Positions 1 through 8,012 of a stretch of 64,000 bases of DNA are shown piece after piece. The DNA comes from CBDCFV01 sp965203835. GTDB lineage: Bacteria; Chloroflexota; Dehalococcoidia; Lucifugimonadales; UBA3495. A program made the translations under genes and the position numbers. The stretch is from positions 930,001-994,000 of the forward strand of contig OZ241919.1 in the NCBI GenBank assembly GCA_965203835.1. The letters run 5' to 3'. How positions within the stretch are numbered: position 1 is the stretch's first letter; each line of letters starts with the position of its first letter. Under the pieces are notes generated by a model, which did no database searches, was not told where the DNA came from, and saw nothing but the letters and a program-made list of their open reading frames with translations.

Positions 1-304
1 CCACCTCCGGCTGCATCCCCAGGAAAGTCATCGCCGCCTGCACGTCCATTACCCGGCTGTATGGGGCCAACCGGCTGCGTACCCCTTCGCTGTCGCCCCA
101 GCCCTTGTAGTCGAAAGTCATGACCACGTACCCGTGTTCGTTCAGAACCCGTGCGTTGTCCGGCAGGTACAGGTCCTTTACGCCGGTATAGCCGTGGCAA
201 AGTAACACCGCGGCCCGCTTTTCTCCCGACCCTAAATCTTCAGGGATGTAAACGTCGCCGCATAACTTGTAGCCTTCGCTGTAAAACTCGACCGGGCGTT
301 TCAT
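1..304 (-). CDS. alpha/beta hydrolase, partial at window edge
   Basis: The first 101 residues of an alpha/beta-hydrolase-fold protein that runs off the left edge. The N-terminus carries the usual first strand, an LLCHGYTG oxyanion-type segment near residue 35, then TFDYKGWGDSEG, typical of the dienelactone hydrolase / Xaa-Pro peptidase-like branch. The nucleophile and catalytic acid/histidine lie outside the window, so substrate cannot be inferred. The ATG is preceded by an AGGAGA ribosome site. It lies 52 bases downstream of the TldE-like gene on the same strand and is probably the third gene of that operon. Confidence 0.85.
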   Translation of the reverse strand, partial: MKRPVEFYSEGYKLCGDVYIPEDLGSGEKRAAVLLCHGYTGVKDLYLPDNARVLNEHGYVVMTFDYKGWGDSEGVRSRLAPYSRVMDVQAAMTFLGMQPEV

Positions 305-356
305 GTCATCTATCTCCTGTCAGGCAACGGATTTCTGGTTGAAGGCCAACGGCGGG

Positions 357-1688
357 TCATACCGTTACTCCGGTAAAGTTGAACCGGCTGATCTTGAGAG
401 CGGGCACCCTGGTGGCGAAGCCCCCTTCGTTCAACAGCAGCTTCCGCTCCCGGCTGACGGACTCAACATTGGCCAATGCTTCTACATAGGACTGGGTGAA
501 CCGCAGGTCCTTGACCGGACGGCTTAGTTGCCCATCCTCGATAAGGAAGGTGCCATCGCGGGTCATGCCAGTGACCACGCAGCCCCTGTTATGCACCATC
601 CGAGTGTAGTGGAACCTGGTGATGTACAGTCCGTACTTGGTTGAGCGAATCATTTCGTCCAAGCTCGAATCGCCCGCTTTCATAAACAGGTTGGAGGCGA
701 TGGGCCCGCTGGTGGGCGACGACTGGTGTCCGGTAGAGTCCTTCCCTTCCTTGCGGGCGGTGTAGGAGTTGTGGACCGGGTTCAGAACAACTCCGTTCCT
801 GATTATGTCCACCCGGCGGCGCCCAACCCCTTCAGCGTCGAAAGGCACCGGCCAACCGCTTGGGTCGGCGCCGTCGTCCCAGATTGACACCAATGGGCTG
901 ACGGCCTGCTCTCCCATAACGCCATTCATCCAGCTCCGCCCATCCTGCACCGCCATGGCCCCCATGCCGTACAGGCTCAGACTGTTCAGCAGATCGTCCA
1001 CGGCGTAAGGGTCCAGGACAACCGTGTATTCTCCGGTGTCTATCGCTTGGGGGTCACGGCCCCGCAACGCCTTGTCGACGGCTTCATTCGTTAAAGCTTC
1101 GGCGTCTATTTCGGCCACCTGCCAGGAGCCGCCCTTGGACCAGCCCGATGAGGTGTCGCTCATGGCCATGATCAACAGGCCGGCCAGGCTGCCGACGTGA
1201 TAGGCTTGGGCTCCTTTGGTGCTGAGCACGGCCGCCTCTCTCGTACCAGTACGGAAGAACCCGGAAGCAGTCAGCTCGTTGTTCATGGCCTCTTCACACA
1301 CTGACGCAACCACTTCGGCTCTGGCTGTGGGGCTGTAGTCCTGGGTCGCTTGGTCCCGCATGGGCACAGTCGTCGGTTGGGCGGGACTGGACAGGCCGTG
1401 GAAGTCCGGGTCCTCCGGCATCAACAAAGCGTTCCGGCGGGCTTGAGAGGCTGCCTTTTCAACCCCGGTAGCGCTCAGGTCGTTGGTGGTAGCCCGGCCC
1501 TGCCGCTGGCCCACCGCTACTCTTATGTGCAACTCGGCATTGCTGTGGGAGACGCTTTGATGAATGATGTTGGAGGCAAACCGGGTGAGGCCGAGGTCGT
1601 TGATAAGCAGGTAGGCTTCCATTTCACCCAGTTGCGAAGAGTCCAGGGCTTGGGAGAGAATGGCCAAGCACCGGTCCTGCCCGATCAT
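357..1688 (-). CDS. TldD/PmbA family metalloprotease partner subunit (TldE-like)
   Basis: A 443-residue member of the TldD/PmbA (U62) family. In characterised systems TldD and TldE form a heterodimeric zinc protease that degrades unstructured peptides and matures microcins; TldE is the partner lacking the zinc site. No HExxxH is visible here, which fits the TldE role. The family C-terminal lobe is recognisable (FMKAGDSSLDEMI, then TRFHYTRMVHNRG). The chosen ATG overlaps the stop of the upstream tldD gene in an ATGA, indicating translational coupling. An open frame extends 112 residues further upstream but only shadows tldD. The natural peptide substrate is unknown. Confidence 0.9.
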   Translation of the reverse strand: MIGQDRCLAILSQALDSSQLGEMEAYLLINDLGLTRFASNIIHQSVSHSNAELHIRVAVGQRQGRATTNDLSATGVEKAASQARRNALLMPEDPDFHGLSSPAQPTTVPMRDQATQDYSPTARAEVVASVCEEAMNNELTASGFFRTGTREAAVLSTKGAQAYHVGSLAGLLIMAMSDTSSGWSKGGSWQVAEIDAEALTNEAVDKALRGRDPQAIDTGEYTVVLDPYAVDDLLNSLSLYGMGAMAVQDGRSWMNGVMGEQAVSPLVSIWDDGADPSGWPVPFDAEGVGRRRVDIIRNGVVLNPVHNSYTARKEGKDSTGHQSSPTSGPIASNLFMKAGDSSLDEMIRSTKYGLYITRFHYTRMVHNRGCVVTGMTRDGTFLIEDGQLSRPVKDLRFTQSYVEALANVESVSRERKLLLNEGGFATRVPALKISRFNFTGVTV

Positions 1689-3130
1689 CGCATCACCCCC
1701 ACTCGCACGTTGCGGAACCGCGCCGGGGCCGCGCCGTGGCCGGTGTGCGCCAGTTGGCCCGGCTGACCCTTGCCGCAGTGGGGGGTGCCCCACATTTCCC
1801 AGTGGTTGGCGTTGCAGACGGCGTCGCAAGAGTTCCAGAACTCCGGCGTTATGCCGGTGTAGGTGGTGTTCCGCAGCAGACGTCCCAGCTTGCCGCCCTT
1901 TATCTCGTACCCCACCTCGGTCCCGAACTGGAAGTTGTACCGTCGGTCGTCTATTGACCAGGACCGGTTGGTCTCCAGGAATATCCCGCCGTCGGTGTCC
2001 GCTATCAGGTCGTCCAACTCCCACTCGCCCGGCTCTAAGCTCACGTTGGTCATGCGGATCAGCGGCAGTCGATTCCAGGACGACGCCCTCATGCAGCCAT
2101 TGGAAGTCATCCCGAGCAGGGACGCGGTCTCGCGCGACATCAGGTAGCCTACGAAATCACCATTCTGCACTATCGGAGTTGACTGGGCGGGCACCCCTTC
2201 GTCGTCCCACCCGTATGAACCCAGCCCCGGCAGCCTTATGCTGTCGGCGGTTATGTTCACTTGGTCGGAGGCGTAGCGGAAGTTGCGCAGCTTGTCGGTG
2301 GTGAGGAAGGAGGTCCCCGCGTAGGCTGCCTCCGTACCAAGAACACGGTCAAGCTCGATAGCGTGGCCGCAGGACTCATGCACCTGCAGGGCCAACTGGG
2401 ACCCGCCGATGATCACCGTGGTTACAACGTCGCTGGGGCAAGGGTCGGCGGTAAGCAGGGCCACGGCCTCCGAGCCAACCCTCTCGGCATTTCCGGGCAA
2501 GTCCATGGCCGCGATGTACTCCCACCCGGCGCACCCCTGCTGGCGGCCCATGGACTGGGGGTAGGACCGCCTCTGTATCTCGTTGTTGCCCACGGCGGTT
2601 GCCTGCATACCTCCCCCGGCTTCGTAGATGGTCTGCTCCACGTGGGCGCCCTCGCTGTTGGCGAAGGTCTTTTCTTCCTTGATGAATATCAGGTTGCACT
2701 GGCGGGACCGAACGCCCTTTACCGAGGCCATCCCTTGGTCGGCGTCGAGGAGCAACGCCAGCTTGTGGTCGGATGAAATGGAGAACGGGTCTTCTTCGAT
2801 CCGGGTGATATACGTTCCCCGGCTGGTGACGGGCGGCCCAAGTTTCACCGCCTCGCTGGCAAGCATCGATGACGCCCGCGCAATCTCCACCGCGAGGGCG
2901 GTCACCCTGTCTACCTCCTTCGGGGAGTAGTCGTAGCTGGAAGCGAAACCCCAACAACCGTTGACCACCACCCTTACGCCGAAACCGAAGGACTCATCCG
3001 CGCTCAGGGTATCGACCACCCCATTGCGCACCACGTAACGCTCCTGGTTGGTGCGCACCACCCGAATATCGGAATAAGCCGCGCCCTTGACCTGGGCCAA
3101 GTCAAGGGCGCGCGCCAGCAGGTCGTCCAT
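1685..3130 (-). CDS. tldD: TldD family zinc metalloprotease
   Basis: A 481-residue TldD-type protease, the zinc-bearing subunit of a TldD/TldE pair. The zinc motif HESCGH lies near residues 251-256 (HExxGH form), and the C-terminal region has the GTPHCGKGQPGQ signature common in bacterial TldD. A GTG nine bases upstream could also start it, but GAGGTG sits at proper distance only for the ATG at 3130. It overlaps the downstream TldE gene by four bases. Expected activity, from the family, is cytosolic proteolysis of short or unfolded peptides; a role in maturing a peptide product is possible but no precursor gene is recognised nearby. Confidence 0.93.
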   Translation of the reverse strand: MDDLLARALDLAQVKGAAYSDIRVVRTNQERYVVRNGVVDTLSADESFGFGVRVVVNGCWGFASSYDYSPKEVDRVTALAVEIARASSMLASEAVKLGPPVTSRGTYITRIEEDPFSISSDHKLALLLDADQGMASVKGVRSRQCNLIFIKEEKTFANSEGAHVEQTIYEAGGGMQATAVGNNEIQRRSYPQSMGRQQGCAGWEYIAAMDLPGNAERVGSEAVALLTADPCPSDVVTTVIIGGSQLALQVHESCGHAIELDRVLGTEAAYAGTSFLTTDKLRNFRYASDQVNITADSIRLPGLGSYGWDDEGVPAQSTPIVQNGDFVGYLMSRETASLLGMTSNGCMRASSWNRLPLIRMTNVSLEPGEWELDDLIADTDGGIFLETNRSWSIDDRRYNFQFGTEVGYEIKGGKLGRLLRNTTYTGITPEFWNSCDAVCNANHWEMWGTPHCGKGQPGQLAHTGHGAAPARFRNVRVGVMR

Positions 3131-3251
3131 CTTGAACACCTCGCCCCGGCATGACCGGGTTCAAAAACTGGCTCCAATGATACACTATGCCCATCGCAAG
3201 ACCACCATCATAACCAAGCGATAGCCCATCCTTGGCCAACGGTTGCCTTGA

Positions 3252-3280
3252 CTGACTCATTGTCTCAAAATGGGAGTCAG
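3252..3280. repeat. inverted repeat CTGACTC / GAGTCAG upstream of sppA
   Basis: Two 7-base arms (3252-3258 and 3274-3280) are separated by 15 bases, about 120 bases downstream of the tldD start on the other strand and 160 bases ahead of the sppA-like gene. The spacing suits a dimeric regulator operator, but no known consensus is matched. Function is inferred only from its position between divergent genes. Confidence 0.3.
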
Positions 3281-3328
3281 CAACGGCGTAACGACTGGTG
3301 CGTCCGCACAGTTCTTTCAGGAGGAACA

Positions 3329-3406
3329 ATGTCCAATTCCAGCGTAATCAAAGCCGCTCATGCCTCCTCGCCGGTGCAACGGGAAATCGTGCTCATCGGC
3401 GCATAA
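3329..3406 (+). CDS. possible 25-residue leader or small protein
   Basis: A 26-codon frame (MSNSSVIKAAHASSPVQREI... to a TAA) is preceded by a near-perfect Shine-Dalgarno AGGAGGA six bases before its ATG, the strongest ribosome site in this stretch. It ends 33 bases before the sppA-like gene on the same strand. The peptide has no recognised motif and no run of one amino acid typical of attenuation leaders. It may be an independent small protein, a translational leader, or chance. Support is the ribosome site and position only. Confidence 0.35.
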   Translation: MSNSSVIKAAHASSPVQREIVLIGA

Positions 3407-3439
3407 CCGATTTTCATACGATCAGGGAGATAACAGTTA

Positions 3440-4282
3440 ATGGCGCTACCGTTTAAAAAACGGGCCGGGATTGCCGTGGTGGACATCCACGGCGCCATAG
3501 GGCCTAAAATCAAGATTTCCGCTTACGAGCGTCTATTCGACTCCATTGCCCTGAACAAACGCTACCGCGCACTGCTTCTGGACATCGACTCACCCGGCGG
3601 CACAGCCTCCGGGTCGGAAGTCCTCTACTACAGCCTCTGCCGGGTGGCGGCGCGGAAGCCCGTGGTGGCGTATGTGCGGGGCATCGGCGCTTCCGGCGCC
3701 TACTACATGTGCTGCGCCGCCAGCAAGGTTGTCGCCCTGCCCAGCGCTCTGGTGGGTTCCATTGGGGTCATTTACCTCCGTCCCATCATGGAGCAGTTGT
3801 TGGGGAAAGTGGGCGTGGAGTTCTCCGTGTTCAAGGAAGGGCGGTTGAAAGACATGTCCGGCTTCTGGCGAAGTCCCACCCAGGAAGAGGAGGGGAAATT
3901 CCAGGAGTTGCTGACGGAGATTTACGAAGCCTTCGTGTTGGTGGTTGGCCGGGGACGCTCCATGGAATATGCCAAAGCAAAGGAACTTGCCACCGGCGAG
4001 CTATTCACGGCCAACCACGGTCTTGACCTGGGGTTGGTGGACGAACTGGGCGGTTTCCATCAAGCTATTGAAGCGGCGGAGAAACTGGCCGAAGTACCTC
4101 GGCTTCGCCCCCGTTGGGTTGCCCCAAAGCGGCCTTTTTCTGAGCGCCTGATGGGGCGGTTTGGCTCCGGGCCGGGAGCGGCTACTCTGCTGGCGAACCA
4201 AGTCCAGCACGTCCTGTCCGGGGGTATCTACTACATGGACCCATCCTACCTATTGAGCGACTATTCAAGCCGGCTGGACTAA
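3440..4282 (+). CDS. SppA-like S49 family peptidase
   Basis: A 280-residue single-domain member of the S49 (ClpP-like fold) family, whose members degrade signal peptides left after secretion. The catalytic dyad is visible: Ser85 in GIGASGAYYM and Lys137 in EGRLKDMS, 52 residues apart, the same spacing as the Ser/Lys dyad of Bacillus SppA. LLDIDSPGG near residues 46-54 is the family oxyanion strand. No N-terminal membrane anchor or signal peptide is seen, unlike most SppA proteins, so a cytosolic location or peripheral association is possible. A GGGAGA site precedes the ATG. Converges on mazG across a hairpin. Confidence 0.9.
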   Translation: MALPFKKRAGIAVVDIHGAIGPKIKISAYERLFDSIALNKRYRALLLDIDSPGGTASGSEVLYYSLCRVAARKPVVAYVRGIGASGAYYMCCAASKVVALPSALVGSIGVIYLRPIMEQLLGKVGVEFSVFKEGRLKDMSGFWRSPTQEEEGKFQELLTEIYEAFVLVVGRGRSMEYAKAKELATGELFTANHGLDLGLVDELGGFHQAIEAAEKLAEVPRLRPRWVAPKRPFSERLMGRFGSGPGAATLLANQVQHVLSGGIYYMDPSYLLSDYSSRLD

Positions 4283-4291
4283 CCGGAATTA

Positions 4292-4314
4292 GGAGGGCTG
4301 ACTAACCGCCCTCC
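4292..4314. terminator. hairpin between convergent sppA-like gene and mazG
   Basis: GGAGGGC and GCCCTCC form a perfect 7-base-pair stem with a 9-base loop in the gap between the two convergent genes. The right arm lies inside the last codons of mazG. No T-run follows on either strand, so it would be a weak or factor-dependent terminator at best. Confidence 0.4.
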
Positions 4315-5105
4315 AACCACTTGGCTTCCTGCCACAGGGCCTCCTTCTCCATCAAGGGAAGACCGTTGAAGTCCAGACCCTTGGCGGATGCCAGTTCCTC
4401 CATCTGGAGATACCTGTCCCGGAACCGCAGATTGGCTTGGCGCAGGGCGTCCTCGGCATGGATGTCCATCCACCTCGACAGGTTGACCATCGTGAACATC
4501 AGGTCTCCCAGTTCGTGGACCTTCTCCTCCATCGTCGCGGCCCCGCGCAACTCTTCCATCTCCTCCGCCATCTTGTCCAGCACACCGGATATGTCGTCCC
4601 ACTCGAAACCGGCGCGGCCTACCCGGTCCTGCATCAACTGGGCGTAGGTCAAAGCCGGAAGATCACGGGGTATGCCATCCACAGGCGATTGCCTCCCTCC
4701 CCTTCGCTGCTTCTCCGCTTCCTTGATTCGCTCCCAGTTGCGCTCCACTTCCCGCGCGTCTGCGACAATCGCGTCACCGAAAACGTGTGGGTGACGGCGC
4801 ACCAGCTTATCGTTGATCTTGGTCAATACGTCGGCAACTGTGAAATGACCGGCCTCGCGGGCAATATCGGCGTGGAACGCCACCTGCACCAGCAGGTCCC
4901 CCAACTCCTCGGAGAGTGCGGCGGGGTCACCGCTGTCTATCGCCTCCAGAACCTCGTAGCACTCTTCCAACAGGTTCCGCTTCAGAGAAGCGTGAGTCTG
5001 TTCCCGGTCCCACGGGCACCCGCCCGGCGCCCGCAACCGTTCCACAATATCCATCAAGGACTGAAAGCTGGACATGTCTATGTTTGAAATCTCATTTTCT
5101 GACAT
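4302..5105 (-). CDS. mazG: nucleoside triphosphate pyrophosphohydrolase MazG
   Basis: A 267-residue tandem-domain MazG, which hydrolyses (d)NTPs to monophosphate and pyrophosphate for nucleotide-pool cleaning. GGCPWDREQTH and LEECYEVLEAID with a following EELGDLLVQV mark the N-terminal all-alpha NTP-PPase domain; EEMEELRG... with HELGDLMFTMVNL marks the second. Both EExxE...ExxD metal sites are present. The ATG at 5105 is preferred over a frame extending 27 residues upstream because a promoter lies inside that extension. No clear Shine-Dalgarno precedes the ATG; transcription is predicted to begin at or very near it. Confidence 0.95.
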   Translation of the reverse strand: MSENEISNIDMSSFQSLMDIVERLRAPGGCPWDREQTHASLKRNLLEECYEVLEAIDSGDPAALSEELGDLLVQVAFHADIAREAGHFTVADVLTKINDKLVRRHPHVFGDAIVADAREVERNWERIKEAEKQRRGGRQSPVDGIPRDLPALTYAQLMQDRVGRAGFEWDDISGVLDKMAEEMEELRGAATMEEKVHELGDLMFTMVNLSRWMDIHAEDALRQANLRFRDRYLQMEELASAKGLDFNGLPLMEKEALWQEAKWLEGG

Positions 5106-5111
5106 GGGCGA

Positions 5112-5141
5112 ATTATACCTACCCGGCGAATTGCTTCTCAA
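5112..5141 (-). promoter_or_regulatory. sigma70-type promoter placing a leaderless start on mazG
   Basis: On the minus strand TTGAGA (5141-5136) and a perfect TATAAT (5117-5112) are separated by 18 bases. Only six bases lie between the -10 box and the mazG ATG, so the transcript should start at or next to the A of the ATG, giving a leaderless mRNA. The absence of a ribosome site before this ATG agrees. Confidence 0.6.
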
Positions 5142-5323
5142 GGAAGCGGGTGATACCTTGTGAGCCTTTTCATTTGGAAGCATCATGGTGTCGTTTTCTG
5201 AGAACTACACGAATGTACAAGGACCGGCCTTTGAGAGAAGAGTTTGGGACCGTCATTTATGAACGACCTGCTAAAATGGTATGATAATTGAACTTGAGTA
5301 ATACTACTCGGAGAAAGTATGAC

Positions 5324-5587
5324 ATGGTTAGCATTGTAGGCTCCAAAGGCCAGATCGTGATAACGAAAAAGATTCGTGAACAACTCGGCATAGTACCGGG
5401 CTGCCGTGTCAGTCAGCGGTTGGTTGATGACCATGTGGAAATATACTTCATGGGGCCGGAGCACAACCGGTCGCTGAAGGGAATCTTGCGGCAATACATC
5501 GACACTTCGCTGGAAAGCGAGGGAGACTGGGCGGATGTTCGTGAACGCGCATGGGCTGAGGCGGCAAAGGAGCGAGAAGCTTGCTAA
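5324..5587 (+). CDS. AbrB/MazE-fold antitoxin
   Basis: An 87-residue protein opening with MVSIVGSKGQIVITKKIREQ, the swapped-hairpin AbrB/SpoVT DNA-binding fold used by VapB- and MazE-type antitoxins. The C-terminal half is acidic and probably binds the toxin. An open frame continues 12 codons upstream, but GGAG precedes the ATG at 5324. Its stop overlaps the start of the following PIN-domain gene, the standard antitoxin-first arrangement. By analogy it neutralises the toxin and represses the shared promoter. Confidence 0.88.
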   Translation: MVSIVGSKGQIVITKKIREQLGIVPGCRVSQRLVDDHVEIYFMGPEHNRSLKGILRQYIDTSLESEGDWADVRERAWAEAAKEREAC

Positions 5588-5994
5588 CGGGCATGAACGG
5601 GCGCGCGTTCGTCGATACCAACGTTGTTGTCCGCTACCTGACTGGGATGCCTCCAGACCAAGCCGATCGCGCCGCAGAGATAATCGACGAGACCGACGGA
5701 TTCCTAATCTCCCCGGTGTCCTTGGCCGAGGTCTACTTCGTTCTGAACAAAGTGTATGGAGTACCTAAAGATACGGTCATTGACTATCTGATCGAGTTCC
5801 TGCTGAAGAAGAATATCACGCCATACGCGGTGGAAAAGGAGTTGTTGGTCGAGGGATTGCGGTTGTGTCGCGGGTCGGGAAGTGTGGGCGTTCCTGATAC
5901 GTTGATCTGGGCAGAAGCCCGTACCGCCGGCGCCCATACTATCTATTCTTTTGATGAACGATTTCCGGACGATGGGATGAATGTCCAAGCGTAA
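5581..5994 (+). CDS. PIN-domain ribonuclease toxin (VapC-type)
   Basis: A 137-residue PIN domain. Four acidic metal-binding residues are in place: Asp12 (FVDTN), Glu50 (SLAEVYF), Asp106 (PDTLIWAEA) and Asp125 (SFDERF). VapC toxins are Mg-dependent endoribonucleases cutting tRNA or rRNA. The TTG at 5581 is chosen over an ATG at 5593 because AAAGGAG lies eight bases before it; this start overlaps the antitoxin stop by seven bases. The RNA target cannot be read from sequence. Its 3' end overlaps the next gene by 14 bases. Confidence 0.9.
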   Translation: MLTGMNGRAFVDTNVVVRYLTGMPPDQADRAAEIIDETDGFLISPVSLAEVYFVLNKVYGVPKDTVIDYLIEFLLKKNITPYAVEKELLVEGLRLCRGSGSVGVPDTLIWAEARTAGAHTIYSFDERFPDDGMNVQA

Positions 5995-6736
5995 AGAATC
6001 TTCGTTTACAACGCCTGTTATGCCCAGCACCATCCGGCGAATTGCGGCTCCTATTCCGGGGCTGTTATTCGTGGTGTGTGTACCCCTGTTCCTCATCACC
6101 GCAGCAGTGGCGTGGGCCTTCAACGACTCCGGCCTGTATCATCGCGGTTTCCAGAAGTACAACGTATCACGGATAACGGGGATAGAGGAGACAGACTTGC
6201 GTCAGGTTGGAGCCGAGTTGCGAGGGTACTTCAACTCCTTCGACGAACCCCTTGCAATCAAGGCCCGCATCTACGGTGAGGAGCAGGAGCTCTTCAACGA
6301 GCGCGAAGTCCTGCACATGAAGGACGTCAAGCATCTGGTGTGGGGTGTCTATGCCATCGCCCTGCTGTCGGGCTTGTATCTCGCAGGAACGATTTTCAGT
6401 AGTCTGAAGCGGCGGAGCGGGTATGCCTATCGGCAATTGGCCTTATGGATGGTCTGGGGCGGCGGGCTGACCCTGGGGCTGATAGTCCTGTTTGGGTTGT
6501 TCGCCATCACCGGGTTCGACTCGCTGTTCACGACGTTTCACCGGATCAGCTTTGCCAACGACCTGTGGCAACTGGACCCGCGCCGTGATTACCTGGTGAT
6601 GCTGTTCCCTCTCGGCTTCTGGTTCGACGCCACGGTATCCGTCGCCATCAGGGCCATTGCCGGGGCATTGGCCCTGATGGCTGCGGGAAGCGTGTTACTG
6701 CTGTACCTTGGCCGAAAGCGGAGCGGTCACCCTTGA
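5981..6736 (+). CDS. DUF1461 / TIGR01906 integral membrane protein
   Basis: A 251-residue protein matching the TIGR01906 family of unknown function. About four membrane segments can be seen (near residues 24-46, 118-138, 152-174 and 217-244), with a soluble loop holding YHRGFQKYNVSRITGI, a typical family segment, between the first two. The start overlaps the toxin gene by 14 bases, so it may be co-transcribed, though a functional link is not implied. An ATG 13 codons downstream is an alternative start. No enzymatic motif is visible. Confidence 0.85.
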   Translation: MSKRKESSFTTPVMPSTIRRIAAPIPGLLFVVCVPLFLITAAVAWAFNDSGLYHRGFQKYNVSRITGIEETDLRQVGAELRGYFNSFDEPLAIKARIYGEEQELFNEREVLHMKDVKHLVWGVYAIALLSGLYLAGTIFSSLKRRSGYAYRQLALWMVWGGGLTLGLIVLFGLFAITGFDSLFTTFHRISFANDLWQLDPRRDYLVMLFPLGFWFDATVSVAIRAIAGALALMAAGSVLLLYLGRKRSGHP

Positions 6737-6760
6737 AGACGACGCCGAGACAGGTGCGGC

Positions 6761-6988
6761 CTAGTGACCGCAGCCGCAACCGCCGCCACAGCATCCACCG
6801 CCGCCCATAGGAGGCAGGGGGCTGAATCCCGCATCGCTGGACCCGCCACGGGTGATGGAGGAGAACACCGAAATAGCCCGGCGGGCCGGCTGTTCGCAAT
6901 TGGGGCAGTCGGCGCCCGTAGCGCTCATCGACTGGAGTTTTTCGAAATTATTCCCACAAGTGGGACAGTGATATTCGTACAGAGGCAT
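6761..6988 (-). CDS. FmdB-type zinc-ribbon protein
   Basis: A 75-residue protein beginning MPLYEYHCPTCGNNFEKLQS, the FmdB/CxxC_CxxC zinc-ribbon signature, with the second knuckle CPNC near residue 30. The tail is rich in Gly and Cys (GGGGCCGGGCGCGH) and may bind an additional metal. FmdB was named as a putative regulator of formamidase genes, but most homologues are uncharacterised. An AGGAAGG ribosome site lies ahead of the ATG. It is convergent with the DUF1461 gene, 24 bases away. Confidence 0.9.
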   Translation of the reverse strand: MPLYEYHCPTCGNNFEKLQSMSATGADCPNCEQPARRAISVFSSITRGGSSDAGFSPLPPMGGGGCCGGGCGCGH

Positions 6989-7189
6989 ACTTGTACCTTC
7001 CTGAACGTGTTGAAGCGATATAGGTAGTTACTTGAGTTGAATGTAACCGACGGTGGTGGCCCAGTCAAGGGCGGTGAAATTGACAAGCCCGATGCTACGG
7101 CCTTACGATTACGGCCTAGAAAAGGACCGACAACAAGAGTCCCTGGGCTCTTCCGGATAATCTCCGGATAGTCGGTCCAATTTGTTGCC

Positions 7190-7843
7190 TCAATAGTATT
7201 CCAGGTTTCCACCTGCAAAAAGGTCAAACTCCCTGTTAACGTTGCTTTTAATCAAGTCGTAAGATCGGCTATCTCCGGATTCCCACTTCCGCTGAATAGC
7301 CCAAGCGCAATAATCTGACACTTGAAGACACATGTCGCTAACGGCAGACCAAACCACACACTGTAGTTGCCTCTCCGGTGCAACCCGGATTGTCACATTC
7401 GATATGGCTTGTTGAAATGACCTTCTTTTGCGCTTGGTTCCTATGGAAGCTGCAATTACCAGCAATTGATCGTCAATAGCGGTTACTTGGGGCACCACAT
7501 GCTTCATGTGATAAAACCAAGCGAGTTCGTAGAACGCCAATTCGTCCCGCCAGAACTTTGGGTCCGCCTTCGGTTTGTATAGAACTGTAGCGTCGATACG
7601 CAAATCACTGGTTCTGATGATCTCAAAAACTGCATCCCTCACCAATTGCCTGTCATCAGTAGCGTGAAACCCTTCCGTAATCTCGAACCCTTGCCATGCC
7701 AATTCACGTCGTAAATCATAAAGGCGGTTAACGGGCGATTGATCTTCAAGCGCCACGGTTGCCAGAATGAAATATCGGCTGGCGCCTCGCTGTCTACTGA
7801 AGTCGAAGTTCCCGGACTCATCCGCATAGATGTACTTTTGCAT
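7190..7843 (-). CDS. DUF3800 domain protein
   Basis: A 217-residue DUF3800 protein: N-terminal YIYADESGNFD motif, a middle region with HATDDRQLVRD, and a C-terminal DYCAWAIQRKWE helix with conserved acidic positions. DUF3800 has an RNase H-like fold and is often found with mobile or defence genes, but its activity is not established. No good ribosome site precedes the ATG; a TACAAT lies ten bases upstream, suggesting a very short leader. It stands alone and diverges from the mutase operon. The codon use looks less GC-rich than the neighbours, compatible with transfer. Confidence 0.8.
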   Translation of the reverse strand: MQKYIYADESGNFDFSRQRGASRYFILATVALEDQSPVNRLYDLRRELAWQGFEITEGFHATDDRQLVRDAVFEIIRTSDLRIDATVLYKPKADPKFWRDELAFYELAWFYHMKHVVPQVTAIDDQLLVIAASIGTKRKRRSFQQAISNVTIRVAPERQLQCVVWSAVSDMCLQVSDYCAWAIQRKWESGDSRSYDLIKSNVNREFDLFAGGNLEYY

Positions 7844-7913
7844 GGTAGCGGCGATTGTACACCTGACCTGTCGCCCAGTTGTGCCTTGAATCTACGTTCC
7901 TCCAAGCTCACGG

Positions 7914-7943
7914 TTGAGCGTTCCGACGCATTGACGTTACAAT
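7914..7943 (+). promoter_or_regulatory. probable promoter of the methylmalonyl-CoA mutase operon
   Basis: TTGAGC and TACAAT, 18 bases apart, each match the sigma70 consensus at four or five of six positions. They lie 70 bases upstream of the mutase start in the gap between divergent genes. Assignment rests on sequence match and position. Confidence 0.45.
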
Positions 7944-8012
7944 TGAACGGTTCAGCCGCATAGTGGCCGAGCTTCAATCCGATGTTCCACCGCCGAATTC
8001 AGGAGGCGCGGG

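Noticed and set aside
5257..5288. promoter ahead of the AbrB-PIN pair
   Set aside because: TATGAT/GATAAT sequences are present, but no -35 box at proper spacing matches well enough to call.
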